This document shows positions 17,890 through 26,313 of a stretch of 63,744 bases of DNA, piece by piece. The notes under the pieces are model-generated. The model saw only the letters and a program-made list of their open reading frames with translations, had not been told where the DNA came from and made no database searches. The first letter of the stretch is position 1. The number at the start of each line of letters is the position of its first letter. The DNA comes from Candidatus Bathyarchaeota archaeon (GTDB lineage Archaea > Thermoproteota > Bathyarchaeia > Bathyarchaeales > Bathycorpusculaceae), in contig JAOZHZ010000007.1 of the NCBI GenBank assembly GCA_026014615.1, positions 1-63,744 of the forward strand, written 5' to 3'. The position numbers were made by a program, and so were the translations under genes.

Positions 17890-18980
17890 CCGAGCGCGTA
17901 ATCATGCTCGTAGACTTAGACTATTTTTTTGCTCAATGCGAAGAACTGCGCAACCCCGATATCAAAAACAAACCCGTAGTTGTAGGTGTCTACAGCGGGC
18001 GAACTGAGGACAGTGGAGCCGTCAGCACCAGCAACTACATCGCCCGTGGTTACGGCGTAAAATCAGGTATGCCCCTTTTCATGGCTAAACGCAAGCTGGA
18101 AGGCACCGACGCGGTTTTCCTGCATGTTGATCACGAATACTATGATGAGATGAGCAATAAAATCATGGAGCTCCTTCACGGTTACGCGGGCAGTCTTGAG
18201 CAGGTTAGTGTGGATGAGGCGTACCTTGACGTGACTGTACAAGTGGATGGCAGTTTTGAGACAGCCCGTGAGTACGCCCAAAAAATCAAACAGGACGCCA
18301 AACAAAAACTGCGCGTGTCCTTTAGCATTGGGGTTGCGCCAAACAAGCTTGTGGCAAAAATCGCCTGTGACAGCCAAAAACCCGACGGCTTAACCATAGT
18401 AAAACCCGAAGACGTCAAAGCCTTCCTCTCACCGATGCCCGTGAATCGTCTGCTTGGTGTGGGCAAAAAAACCACTTTGAAAATGGAGCAGATGGACATA
18501 AAAACAATCGGTGACTTGGCAGGGTTTAACGTGCAAAAACTCATCGAGGTTTTTGGGCGAACCTTGGGCTTGTATTTTTACACTGCCGCCAACGGTGTAG
18601 ATAACACGCCTGTTCTTGAGCAGGGTGAAGCAGAATCAATCAGCAGAATCGGAACCCTCAAAATGGACACGCGCAATTTGGAATTTCTTTTACAGAAAAC
18701 CACCGAGTTAACCGAGGATGTTTACCGCGAAGTCACCGAGAAACGCCTCAGTTTCAAACAGATTACAATCCACGCTGTACTAACCGATTTAACCAGCAAA
18801 ACCCGCATGACAACGCTGGATACTCCCTCAAAAGACAAAGGCATAATCAACAAAACCGTGCGGGCTTTAATGGAAAAGTTTCTCTCTGAATCCACACTGG
18901 AAATCCGCCGTGTCGGCGTTAAAGTTTCGGGTTTTAGCAGAGAAGAACCCAAACAGAAGCAGCTTACAGGTTTCTTTTAG
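17883..18980 (+). CDS. dinB: DNA polymerase IV (Y family)
   Basis: A 365-residue translesion polymerase. Catalytic acids are in MLVDLDYFFAQ (D11) and SVDEAYLD. The steric gate is the second Phe of DYFF, where Sulfolobus Dpo4 has Tyr. Helix-hairpin-helix and little-finger regions follow. The protein ends in QKQLTGFF, a textbook PIP box for binding the PCNA clamp. GTG start at 17883 inside the radical SAM gene. Confidence 0.95.
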   Translation: MVTERVIMLVDLDYFFAQCEELRNPDIKNKPVVVGVYSGRTEDSGAVSTSNYIARGYGVKSGMPLFMAKRKLEGTDAVFLHVDHEYYDEMSNKIMELLHGYAGSLEQVSVDEAYLDVTVQVDGSFETAREYAQKIKQDAKQKLRVSFSIGVAPNKLVAKIACDSQKPDGLTIVKPEDVKAFLSPMPVNRLLGVGKKTTLKMEQMDIKTIGDLAGFNVQKLIEVFGRTLGLYFYTAANGVDNTPVLEQGEAESISRIGTLKMDTRNLEFLLQKTTELTEDVYREVTEKRLSFKQITIHAVLTDLTSKTRMTTLDTPSKDKGIINKTVRALMEKFLSESTLEIRRVGVKVSGFSREEPKQKQLTGFF

Positions 18981-18993
18981 TTGTTTTAAGTTT

Positions 18994-19057
18994 AGTCAAG
19001 AAAGTTTGACTTGGCAGGTCAGGAAAGTTTGACTAACTTAGTCAAGGTTTTTTGACG
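18994..19057 (+). promoter_or_regulatory. three tandem 18-nt palindromic operators
   Basis: Three copies of AGTCAA-N6-TTGACT lie at 18994-19011, 19017-19034 and 19040-19057. Copy 1 is perfect in both arms; copy 2 has GGTCAG for the left arm; copy 3 ends TTGACG. Start-to-start spacing is exactly 23 nt. They lie 50 nt before the ATG of the LamG surface protein, just upstream of where its TATA box should be (TTTAATTTTT near 19067). They fit binding sites for a dimeric regulator stacked about two helical turns apart. Confidence 0.6.
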
Positions 19058-19106
19058 AAAACCCTTTAATTTTTCATCTCGCCCCATCAATTTTTGGTGC
19101 AAGAGA

Positions 19107-20039
19107 ATGAAAACTCAAAAAGTAATGGCTATTCTCGCAGTAACCCTGTTTACTCTAAGTTTAATTGTTCCAGCCGCAACCGTGAACGCGGCAATTCCAG
19201 ATGTGGTGGGCTACTGGAAAATGGACCAAATAACTGCGTCTGATAACAACCGCATAGCACCCGACGAAACAGGCGTAAACAATGCAATTTTGGGACCAGC
19301 AGATCATGAGCCAGTTTTAGTGGACAGCCCCTTTGACAAGGGCATCCAGTTCGACGGCGCGGGCTTTGCGTATGTAGCGATTAATTTCCTTGTGGGTTTT
19401 CCGCCATCTTCCCCAGCCATCCAAATCCCAATCAGCACCAACCTAAACATAGAGAAACAAATCAAACTCGAAGCCTGGATAAACGTGCAAGCGCTCAAAA
19501 CCGACGCTGAATACAATCAGGTTATCGTCAAGTGCACCCGAACAACTGAGTCATGGGATTCAATTGACAAGGTTGTTGGGTTAGCCGTGAAATCCGCGCA
19601 GGTCGGCACTGATGCCTCGGCAACTGAAGGTTACCTGTCTGGGTTTGTTCTCACTGACACTGGCGGCTACAATGAGATAGTGACGACGTCGCGGGTTATT
19701 CCGCTTAACACTTGGGTTCATGTTGCTTTTGAACGAACAGGAACGGGCATGCACCTGTACCTTAACGGGGCAGAAATGAACGTGAATGTGGTTCACGGCG
19801 TTCAGGCTCCCGTAGGCGACATTGTGGATGGCACGGAGGTTTACTTTGGTCATGATGCAAAAATAACAATGGATGAGGTTGAAATGATAGATTTAGCTCC
19901 AATAGCAAACGCTGCCGCTTCCTCAATAGAAATCGGAGACAACATGCTAATTGCGATAATTGCGGTTTCCGTGATTTTCGCGGTGGCATGGTTACTTCGG
20001 CGTGCAGTGCAAATGTGGATAATCAGAGCAAAAGCCTGA
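19107..20039 (+). CDS. secreted LamG-like (concanavalin-fold) surface protein
   Basis: A 310-residue protein with a signal peptide (about 1-28), a LamG/concanavalin A-like jelly-roll domain (about 34-265; key stretches VVGYWKMD, IKLEAWINV, WVHVAFER, MHLYLNG) and a C-terminal transmembrane helix (about 283-302) with an Arg-rich tail. Such domains bind sugars or other surface ligands. The upstream triple palindrome suggests it is specifically regulated. Confidence 0.82.
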   Translation: MKTQKVMAILAVTLFTLSLIVPAATVNAAIPDVVGYWKMDQITASDNNRIAPDETGVNNAILGPADHEPVLVDSPFDKGIQFDGAGFAYVAINFLVGFPPSSPAIQIPISTNLNIEKQIKLEAWINVQALKTDAEYNQVIVKCTRTTESWDSIDKVVGLAVKSAQVGTDASATEGYLSGFVLTDTGGYNEIVTTSRVIPLNTWVHVAFERTGTGMHLYLNGAEMNVNVVHGVQAPVGDIVDGTEVYFGHDAKITMDEVEMIDLAPIANAAASSIEIGDNMLIAIIAVSVIFAVAWLLRRAVQMWIIRAKA

Positions 20040-20080
20040 GGAACTTTTGCCTCCCCTTCCCTTTTTTAGGAGGAAACAAG

Positions 20081-21256
20081 ATGGGAATTGAACTAAAACT
20101 CTTACAAATGATGCTACGGCAAAAAATTCTGGGCAAAGGTGTAGAAGCCAAACCACTCACACCCACCGTTGCATCCTTTGCGGTTACTAAAGCCTGCAAC
20201 CTAAATTGTCTACACTGCCACGCAGAAGCCCGCGAACCCTTCCCAAACGAACTAACCATACCTGAAGGCGCCAAAGTCATCACTGACCTCGCCGAGTTGG
20301 GCACGCAAGCCCTAATTTTCACAGGCGGCGAACCCCTAATCCGCAAAGACATGATTCTCACACTGGCAGAGTACGCAGTGGACAATGGAATCATACCCGC
20401 AATGCTTACCAACGGAGGCTTCATACAAACAAAAAAGGCTGCGCTTGAACTCAAAGAAGCAGGTATAATGGCGCTTGGGATTCCGATTGATTCGGTTGAA
20501 CCTGATAAGCACGATTGGTTACGACAAGTGCCTGGAACCTTTGCCAAGGCAATTAACGCGATTAAAATCTGCCGCGAAGTTGACCTAAAAGTCGTTGTAA
20601 CCACAATGGCACTGCAAACCAATTACAAGCAACTGCCCCAACTGGTTGAGCTACTGCAGAGCCTTGACCTTGATATGGTCGCGATTTATGATTTGGTGCC
20701 TCAGGGACGCGGCAAAGACGTGGAGGAGCTACTTATGACTGATACGCAGCGCCTTGAAGTGTTCCGTTATTTGCAGAAGGTTCAGGAAACCCGCGAAATG
20801 CTCTTCATGTTCAGCGGCGGACAACCCCTCTACCCAAGCGTCATAACGGAGATGCACAAGCAACACGGAACCAAACCCAAAAACCTGCTCCTAAAAGAAT
20901 TCTGGATTGACGCCCAATGCGGTTGCCCCGCAGGAATCCAATACATCAGCATCCGACCCAACGGCGACGTTTTCCCCTGCCCCTTTCTGCCCCTAAAAGC
21001 GGGAAATGTTCGGGAGAAGAACATGGTGGATATCTGGTATCACTCGCCGCTTTTGAAAACGCTGCGTGACCGTAGTAACTTGCATGGGGAATGCGGAAAA
21101 TGCGAGTTTCGAGAAACCTGCGGAGGATGCAGAGGACGTGCACATGCACTCACAGGTGACTACCTCGGTGATGATATTGCCTGTTTAAAGAAGGTCATGA
21201 ATAAAGAGGGCATTACGCCGGATTGTATTGAGCATTTTGGATGGTGCGTAGGCTAA
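20081..21256 (+). CDS. radical SAM/SPASM protein (AhbD/NirJ/PqqE-like)
   Basis: A 391-residue protein with radical SAM motif CNLNCLHC, the GGEPL strand, and a C-terminal SPASM domain (GCPAG, FPCPF, CGKCEFRETCGGCRGRA) that holds auxiliary Fe-S clusters. Its overall layout, including the GGCRGRAHALTGDY ending, resembles haem-pathway (AhbD/NirJ) and peptide-modifying enzymes. No haem or RiPP precursor genes are adjacent, so the substrate is open. ATG 20081 follows AGGAGG (20068-20073); the frame itself is open from 19988. Confidence 0.85.
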   Translation: MGIELKLLQMMLRQKILGKGVEAKPLTPTVASFAVTKACNLNCLHCHAEAREPFPNELTIPEGAKVITDLAELGTQALIFTGGEPLIRKDMILTLAEYAVDNGIIPAMLTNGGFIQTKKAALELKEAGIMALGIPIDSVEPDKHDWLRQVPGTFAKAINAIKICREVDLKVVVTTMALQTNYKQLPQLVELLQSLDLDMVAIYDLVPQGRGKDVEELLMTDTQRLEVFRYLQKVQETREMLFMFSGGQPLYPSVITEMHKQHGTKPKNLLLKEFWIDAQCGCPAGIQYISIRPNGDVFPCPFLPLKAGNVREKNMVDIWYHSPLLKTLRDRSNLHGECGKCEFRETCGGCRGRAHALTGDYLGDDIACLKKVMNKEGITPDCIEHFGWCVG

Positions 21257-21263
21257 AAAATCA

Positions 21264-21311
21264 TATTTGGAGCCTATTAGAAACTCTATGCAGTTTCTAT
21301 AAGGGGGAGGT
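21264..21311 (+). repeat. 48-nt structured repeat, copy A
   Basis: This begins TATTTGGAGCCTATTAG, contains the inverted repeat TAGAAAC/GTTTCTA around an ATGCA core, and ends CTATAAGGGGGAGG. Two further copies lie at 54401 and 54458. Copy A is followed at 21317 by a 9-codon mini-ORF (MAENKFIKC) with an ideal ribosome site, possibly a truncated zinc-finger gene start. Confidence 0.45.
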
Positions 21312-21363
21312 CTGTAATGGCAGAAAACAAGTTCATTAAATGTTGAAAATTTTGCTGTTTGGA

Positions 21364-22236
21364 TTATTGTTGGTTTTGAGTTCGCTCGTAATGATACAGG
21401 TACTCCTGCGCGTAACCAGCATATTTGCCAAAGTAGCTTCTGCCAAACCCATTCAGCAATTCGTATTCGGTGTTGGTGAGGCTGTCGTGGCTCTGCATCT
21501 TCTTAACAGCCTCTTGGGGCAGCAGGTTTCCATAATACTTGAGCATAACACGCTTAACCCATACATCCACGGGGAAAGCCTCAGATTTCTCCAGCGAAAA
21601 CAACAGTACACAATCTGCAACCTTAGCCCCCACGCCTGGAAACTCCAACAATGCCTTCTTAGCCTCGGTGTAAGGCACGGTTTTGAGGGTTTCAAGGTCA
21701 AACCCGCTTTCAAGAATCTTCTTAGCCGTTCCCTGCACATACTTAGCACGATAACCCAAACCACACTCCCGCAAACCATTCTCACTTGCAACTGCCAACT
21801 TTTCCACAGACGGAAACGCATAAAGCTCCATTTCGTCAAAGCAGACTTTTTCGCCGTACTTTCTGCAAATGTTGGTCAGCATGTGCTCGATGGCGGCTAT
21901 GCTTTTGAAGGTGGCGCATTCAAACCCAATTAGGCACTCCCACGGAGGCTGACGCACAATCCGCAAACCCTCAAAACAGGAAAGTGCCTTTGCAATTACT
22001 TGGTCTTTGCAGACGCTCTGACAAATCACTCCTAAATCATCATTTAACCCAAAATATTGACGTACAAACGCTTCACTTGCGCCCTCAAACTCCAACATGC
22101 CCCTGCACTGCCTAATCTTCAGCGGCTTACCCTCAATTACGCTGACCCACCAGCCATCGGTTTTGTGCCAACGAAACACCTGCCCACAACACAGCGAAAA
22201 ATCCAAATCAAACGGCACATCAAGCTCAAACTTCAT
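21364..22236 (-). CDS. ogg: 8-oxoguanine DNA glycosylase/lyase (OGG1 type)
   Basis: A 290-residue HhH-GPD glycosylase removing 8-oxoguanine from DNA. The N-terminal OGG-specific part reads CGQVFRW. The hairpin is FPGVGAKVADC, with the catalytic Lys in GAKVADC, and the catalytic Asp is in FPVDVW. ATG 22236 is inside the last codons of the EF-2 gene (11-nt overlap), indicating translational coupling of an unusual gene pair. Confidence 0.92.
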   Translation of the reverse strand: MKFELDVPFDLDFSLCCGQVFRWHKTDGWWVSVIEGKPLKIRQCRGMLEFEGASEAFVRQYFGLNDDLGVICQSVCKDQVIAKALSCFEGLRIVRQPPWECLIGFECATFKSIAAIEHMLTNICRKYGEKVCFDEMELYAFPSVEKLAVASENGLRECGLGYRAKYVQGTAKKILESGFDLETLKTVPYTEAKKALLEFPGVGAKVADCVLLFSLEKSEAFPVDVWVKRVMLKYYGNLLPQEAVKKMQSHDSLTNTEYELLNGFGRSYFGKYAGYAQEYLYHYERTQNQQ

Positions 22237-24352
22237 TATCCATAAACCTCTCTGGCTTTGGCACTTCCTCTGCAAGTCCCTTTCTTTGACGAATCTCACT
22301 GATGGTTTTTTGGACAATTTTTTCTGGCAACGCTTCCCAATGGTCAAAGATGAACTGCCAAAACGCCCTGCCCGACGTTGCTGAACGCATCTCTTTAGAA
22401 AACCCAAAGGTTTCCGCCACGGGTATTTGACCTTGAATTTCGGTTAGCAAGCCCTTCTGCTCGAAATGGCTGATTTTTCCGCGTTTGGCGGCGAGGATTT
22501 TTTGGGTTTGCCCTGACAGCTCCGTTGGCAGAATGATGGTGGTTTTGTAGATTGGTTCTTGCAGAGTTGGGTTTGCTGTTAGGGTTGAGGCGAAGATGGC
22601 TTTTCCGATGCCCCGCATAACCTCTATGGGTATTTGGTCTTGGCTGGTTTGGCTTAACTCAAAATCTGCCAGATTCACCTTAACATGGCGCATGGGTTCT
22701 CCGCAAAGCGGACCCGCACTGCACGCAAATTTGAAGCCTTCAATAATTGCTTGCTGTAACTCTTGGGGGATGGTTTGGGTTTTGCAGTTTTGGTCCACCA
22801 GCAGGTTTTGGTGCTCATCCAATAGCAAAATGTTGCCTTCGGTTATTTCTTCCAGTTTGGGTTCAACATTTACATGGAAACTGTTTTGCTTGTTGGGGCT
22901 GCTGGCTTTCGCCGTTATGCCCTTTTTTGAGACGGTTTCCATATGCATGACTCTGGGCGAAGAAACCTCAATCACCAATCCGCTCTCACTTTTGAGTTGA
23001 TTAACTGCAACTTCCAAATGCAACTCACCCATGCCACTGAGAAGATACTCCCCCGTTTTTTCATCCACCGCCAAGCGCAAGTTAGGGTCTTCAACTGTCA
23101 ATTTCTTCATGGTGATGATGAGTTGGGGGATGTCTTGGGGGTTTTTTGGTTCAACTGCCAATGTGACAACGGGTTCAGAAACGTAATGTATACCCTCAAA
23201 TGGCACCATACCCTCAGCTAATGCGGCGTCCACAAGGGTTTCGCCAGCACGAGCCATCACAGGCAAAGCAACCGAAGCCAAACACCCCGCAACCCCCTGC
23301 ATAATCTGTTCATGAAAAGAGCCCATATCCACAAAAACATCACTGACCTCCGCCAGTAAGGATGCATTTACCAAATGCAGCTTCTGACCCTTACTAATTG
23401 ACCCTGAAAAAACTCTCCCAGACGCAATACAACCCTCACCTTGAGCCGTAACATTAGTTATGCACATTACCGCCGCGCCAGCATCACTGCATTGAGTCAG
23501 CGTGGTTCCGACTTCAGAATCAGCTTGACCACCCCAGATTTTTTCTATCCTATAAGCTTGGGCAGCCTTCGGGTTTGGGAGCGCTTTTGTTGTCATTTCA
23601 AAAATTGCGCCATAAACAGGCAAAACCTCCGCCAACTTACCCTGCGCCTCTTTAGCGTAAGCATCAATTACGTCTTGGAACCTGACGCCTTTATGTTTTG
23701 CAGCTTCAAGCGTGAACCCCCACCCATGCAATGCCGAGCCAAACGCCACATTTCCCCGTGAGGGCTCAATTTTCCATTGCCGCTTAAACTCTTCTTCGCA
23801 GTAGAGTTCGATTAAATCATTAAAGCTGCCAATTATGTGGTCAAGTTTCTGCTGAATCTGCAAAGGACTCAGCTGGAGCTCGGTGATTAAGCGGTCAACT
23901 TTGTTAATGAACAGCACAGGCTGCACACGCTCCTCAAGAGCCTGCCTTGTCACGATTTCTGTTTGCGCCATAATCTCCTCAACCGCATCCACCACAACCA
24001 CCGCACCATCAATAACCCGCAACGCCCGCGTGACCTTGCCCGTAAAATCCACATGTCCCGGAGTATCCACCAAATTAACCAAAAACTCGCCATTATCCGC
24101 TTTTATTAGCAGGCTTATGTTGGCGGTTTTTATGGTGATTTTGCGCTTCTGCTCCTCATCCAAATAATCTAAAACCCGCGCAGTTCCAGCCATCCTTGGT
24201 GAGAGCATCCCTGCACCAGCCAACAATGCGTCTGCCAGCGTGGTTTTTCCGTGGTCGATGTGCGCTATTATGCCTATGTTTCGGATGTGCTCTTTTTGAG
24301 TCATTAGCTGCTGGATTTGGGTGATTTGCTTGAAACGCGGCATAGGCGACAC
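22226..24352 (-). CDS. translation elongation factor 2 homologue lacking the diphthamide histidine
   Basis: A 708-residue EF-2-type GTPase. G motifs are AHIDHGKTT (30-38), DTPGH and NKVD; domains II-V and the RKGLAEEVPKPERF tail are EF-2-like. Two hallmark sites deviate. Switch I reads RKITI instead of RGITI (K71). The domain IV tip, HEDxxHRGPAQ in other archaea, reads SQTSQDQIPIE, so Asp572 (codon 22637-22639) stands where the diphthamide His should be. It is either the sole EF-2 of a lineage without diphthamide or a paralogue with another job. GTG at 24352, or ATG at 24343. Confidence 0.88.
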   Translation of the reverse strand: MSPMPRFKQITQIQQLMTQKEHIRNIGIIAHIDHGKTTLADALLAGAGMLSPRMAGTARVLDYLDEEQKRKITIKTANISLLIKADNGEFLVNLVDTPGHVDFTGKVTRALRVIDGAVVVVDAVEEIMAQTEIVTRQALEERVQPVLFINKVDRLITELQLSPLQIQQKLDHIIGSFNDLIELYCEEEFKRQWKIEPSRGNVAFGSALHGWGFTLEAAKHKGVRFQDVIDAYAKEAQGKLAEVLPVYGAIFEMTTKALPNPKAAQAYRIEKIWGGQADSEVGTTLTQCSDAGAAVMCITNVTAQGEGCIASGRVFSGSISKGQKLHLVNASLLAEVSDVFVDMGSFHEQIMQGVAGCLASVALPVMARAGETLVDAALAEGMVPFEGIHYVSEPVVTLAVEPKNPQDIPQLIITMKKLTVEDPNLRLAVDEKTGEYLLSGMGELHLEVAVNQLKSESGLVIEVSSPRVMHMETVSKKGITAKASSPNKQNSFHVNVEPKLEEITEGNILLLDEHQNLLVDQNCKTQTIPQELQQAIIEGFKFACSAGPLCGEPMRHVKVNLADFELSQTSQDQIPIEVMRGIGKAIFASTLTANPTLQEPIYKTTIILPTELSGQTQKILAAKRGKISHFEQKGLLTEIQGQIPVAETFGFSKEMRSATSGRAFWQFIFDHWEALPEKIVQKTISEIRQRKGLAEEVPKPERFMDNEV

Positions 24353-24472
24353 GCTGATTATTTTTTGGTTTGTGTGGCTTTTATTCTTTTAAAATTCCAA
24401 TGGTTTTTCTTTTCTTTTTGGGTGCTGTTGAAACTTTTTAACTATGTCCCTGCCTATTCCTAAACGATTAAC

Positions 24473-25231
24473 GTGAAACCCCCCACACTTGTTCCAGTCA
24501 AAAACCTCACAGACGACCGATACCCCTCCGTAGTCTGCTACCCCAAAGCTGATTCTGCGGAAATCCAAAATCGCATCAGCGAGCTTGAAGCCCTCGGTGT
24601 TGAAGCCGTAGAGTTTTCAGGAAAAGCCGAAGCTTTTCACATTCCAGTGTTGGGTAAGGGTTACGTGGGCATAGTTGTTGCTGCTTTTTTGCATGGAGAA
24701 AAGGTTGCTTTGAAAATGAGGCGAACCGATGCAGACCGCCAAACACTTGAGTGGGAAGCAAAACTACTCGCTAAAGCCAACAGCGTTAATGTGGGCCCTA
24801 AATTGTTTGGTGTTAGCAAAAATTTCTTGGTTATGCAGCTTGTAGACGGGGACCTGATTGGGGATTGGCTGGAACTGCGCCCTGACGCGGGGGTGGTTAA
24901 GCGGATTTTGAGGGATATTTTGGAGCAGTGCTGGCGACTTGACGAGGCAGGTTTAGACCATGGCGAACTCAGCAAAGCCCCTAAACATTTGCTTGTGGGT
25001 AAGGGTGATGTGCCGTTTATTGTGGATTTTGAAACCGCAAGCACCACCCGAAAAGTAGCAAATGTGAATGCGGTTTGTCAACACCTTTTTGTAGGCAATA
25101 GCAATACCGCCAAGATTATCAGTGAAATATTGCAGTTGCCGTCACGAGAAAAAATAATTGCTGTTCTAAAAAATTATAAGAAAAACATGACTCGCCAAAA
25201 TTTTGAGCAGATTCTGAGCTTTTGCTCTTAA
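24473..25231 (+). CDS. predicted Ser/Thr protein kinase (COG2112, RIO-like)
   Basis: A 252-residue archaeal small kinase with a glycine-rich loop GKGYVG, the Lys in VALKMRR, a catalytic-loop-like DHGELSKAPKH and a metal-binding VDFETAST in place of DFG. The C-lobe is short, as in COG2112/RIO-type kinases. GTG start at 24473. It is divergently transcribed from the EF-2 homologue across a 120-nt gap that must hold both promoters. Target unknown. Confidence 0.8.
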   Translation: MKPPTLVPVKNLTDDRYPSVVCYPKADSAEIQNRISELEALGVEAVEFSGKAEAFHIPVLGKGYVGIVVAAFLHGEKVALKMRRTDADRQTLEWEAKLLAKANSVNVGPKLFGVSKNFLVMQLVDGDLIGDWLELRPDAGVVKRILRDILEQCWRLDEAGLDHGELSKAPKHLLVGKGDVPFIVDFETASTTRKVANVNAVCQHLFVGNSNTAKIISEILQLPSREKIIAVLKNYKKNMTRQNFEQILSFCS

Positions 25232-26313
25232 GCTACCACTTCAGCGAGCCGCTTCTGCTTTACTGCTTCTTTGATTTCCATGGCAATGCGTCTGCCCATG
25301 TACATGTTCTCGCCATACCGCAAATACGCATAAGGTGAGGTGCCAATGCCTACGTTTGTTCCTGCAACAATTCGCGCTGAGATTTCGAAGGTGAAGATTT
25401 TGAGGTCATCAGTAATTACTGTTTCAAGGCAGAATGGTCCAATGATTCCGGGTGGTGCGAGTTCGCGGGCTTTTTTGTGCACGTTTTCACCCATTCGCAT
25501 AATTTCAGGTAGTAAAGATTCACGGAGCACAATGGGGAAGTTGCCCACGACCGTGTAGGTTGGGGCTACATCAATTTCGAGTTGTTCTTGAGCGGGGATT
25601 TTCCCGATGCTATCCACGGCTGATTCATAGCGGCGATCCATCGCGAGCATTTCCACGTCATCGTTGATTATGCTGCTAAAGTAGCTAGGGTAAACGTTAA
25701 CGCCTAATGCGTACTCTTGCAAGTGAACTTTGTCAATGTCTTCTTTTGTTACTAAGCCACGTTTTATCATTTCATCTGCTTTTTTGTAGAAACCTTTGGG
25801 TGAGTTTGCAAGGAAGTAGCCTCTGCCGCCTTTGGCGCCCTGTAGTTTGGCGATGACTAAGCGGTCAATATCATCTGGTGAATCGAACGTGGCTGGCAGT
25901 AGTAGTCCTGCTTGTCTTAACCATTCTTCTTGGCTTTTGCGGTTGGCTTCCCAGTGTAGTAGTTGGCGGTTGCCCATCATGGGCACATTTAGGTTATCTG
26001 TAAGTTGCTCTGTGCTCAGATAAGCGGTGAAGGAGCCATGAGGAATCAAAATGGTGTTTAGTTTGCGTAATTTTTCTTGCAGTTCCTCTTTGAGCAACTC
26101 TGTGAAGTCTTTAACAATAATTAGTTCATCTACAAGGGGATATTTCTGGTACATTATGGTGTCTTTTTCTTTACAGATACAGACTGTTTTGAAACCCTCT
26201 TCCTTGGCACCTTTGAAAATGTTTAGGGAACTGTGCGAGCCCAGCGTGCCTATGGCTATGTTTTTTTGGTCGTACTTTTCCAGAATTTTCCCGATTTCTT
26301 GGCTGTCAATCAA
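25228..26313 (-). CDS. purP: FAICAR synthetase PurP (canonical copy)
   Basis: A 361-residue ATP-dependent formate ligase that makes FAICAR from AICAR in the archaeal purine pathway. It begins IGTLGSHSSL; the ATP-grasp loop GAKGGRGYF is intact, as are the YESAVDSIGKIPAQEQ and GPFCLETV regions. TTG start at 26313 overlaps the upstream paralogue's stop (TTGA). Last gene of the purE-purC-purP-purP run. Confidence 0.92.
   Translation of the reverse strand: MIDSQEIGKILEKYDQKNIAIGTLGSHSSLNIFKGAKEEGFKTVCICKEKDTIMYQKYPLVDELIIVKDFTELLKEELQEKLRKLNTILIPHGSFTAYLSTEQLTDNLNVPMMGNRQLLHWEANRKSQEEWLRQAGLLLPATFDSPDDIDRLVIAKLQGAKGGRGYFLANSPKGFYKKADEMIKRGLVTKEDIDKVHLQEYALGVNVYPSYFSSIINDDVEMLAMDRRYESAVDSIGKIPAQEQLEIDVAPTYTVVGNFPIVLRESLLPEIMRMGENVHKKARELAPPGIIGPFCLETVITDDLKIFTFEISARIVAGTNVGIGTSPYAYLRYGENMYMGRRIAMEIKEAVKQKRLAEVVA

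Noticed and set aside
21340..21933. A 197-codon + strand ORF
   Set aside because: It lies wholly opposite ogg, whose catalytic motifs fix the true frame.
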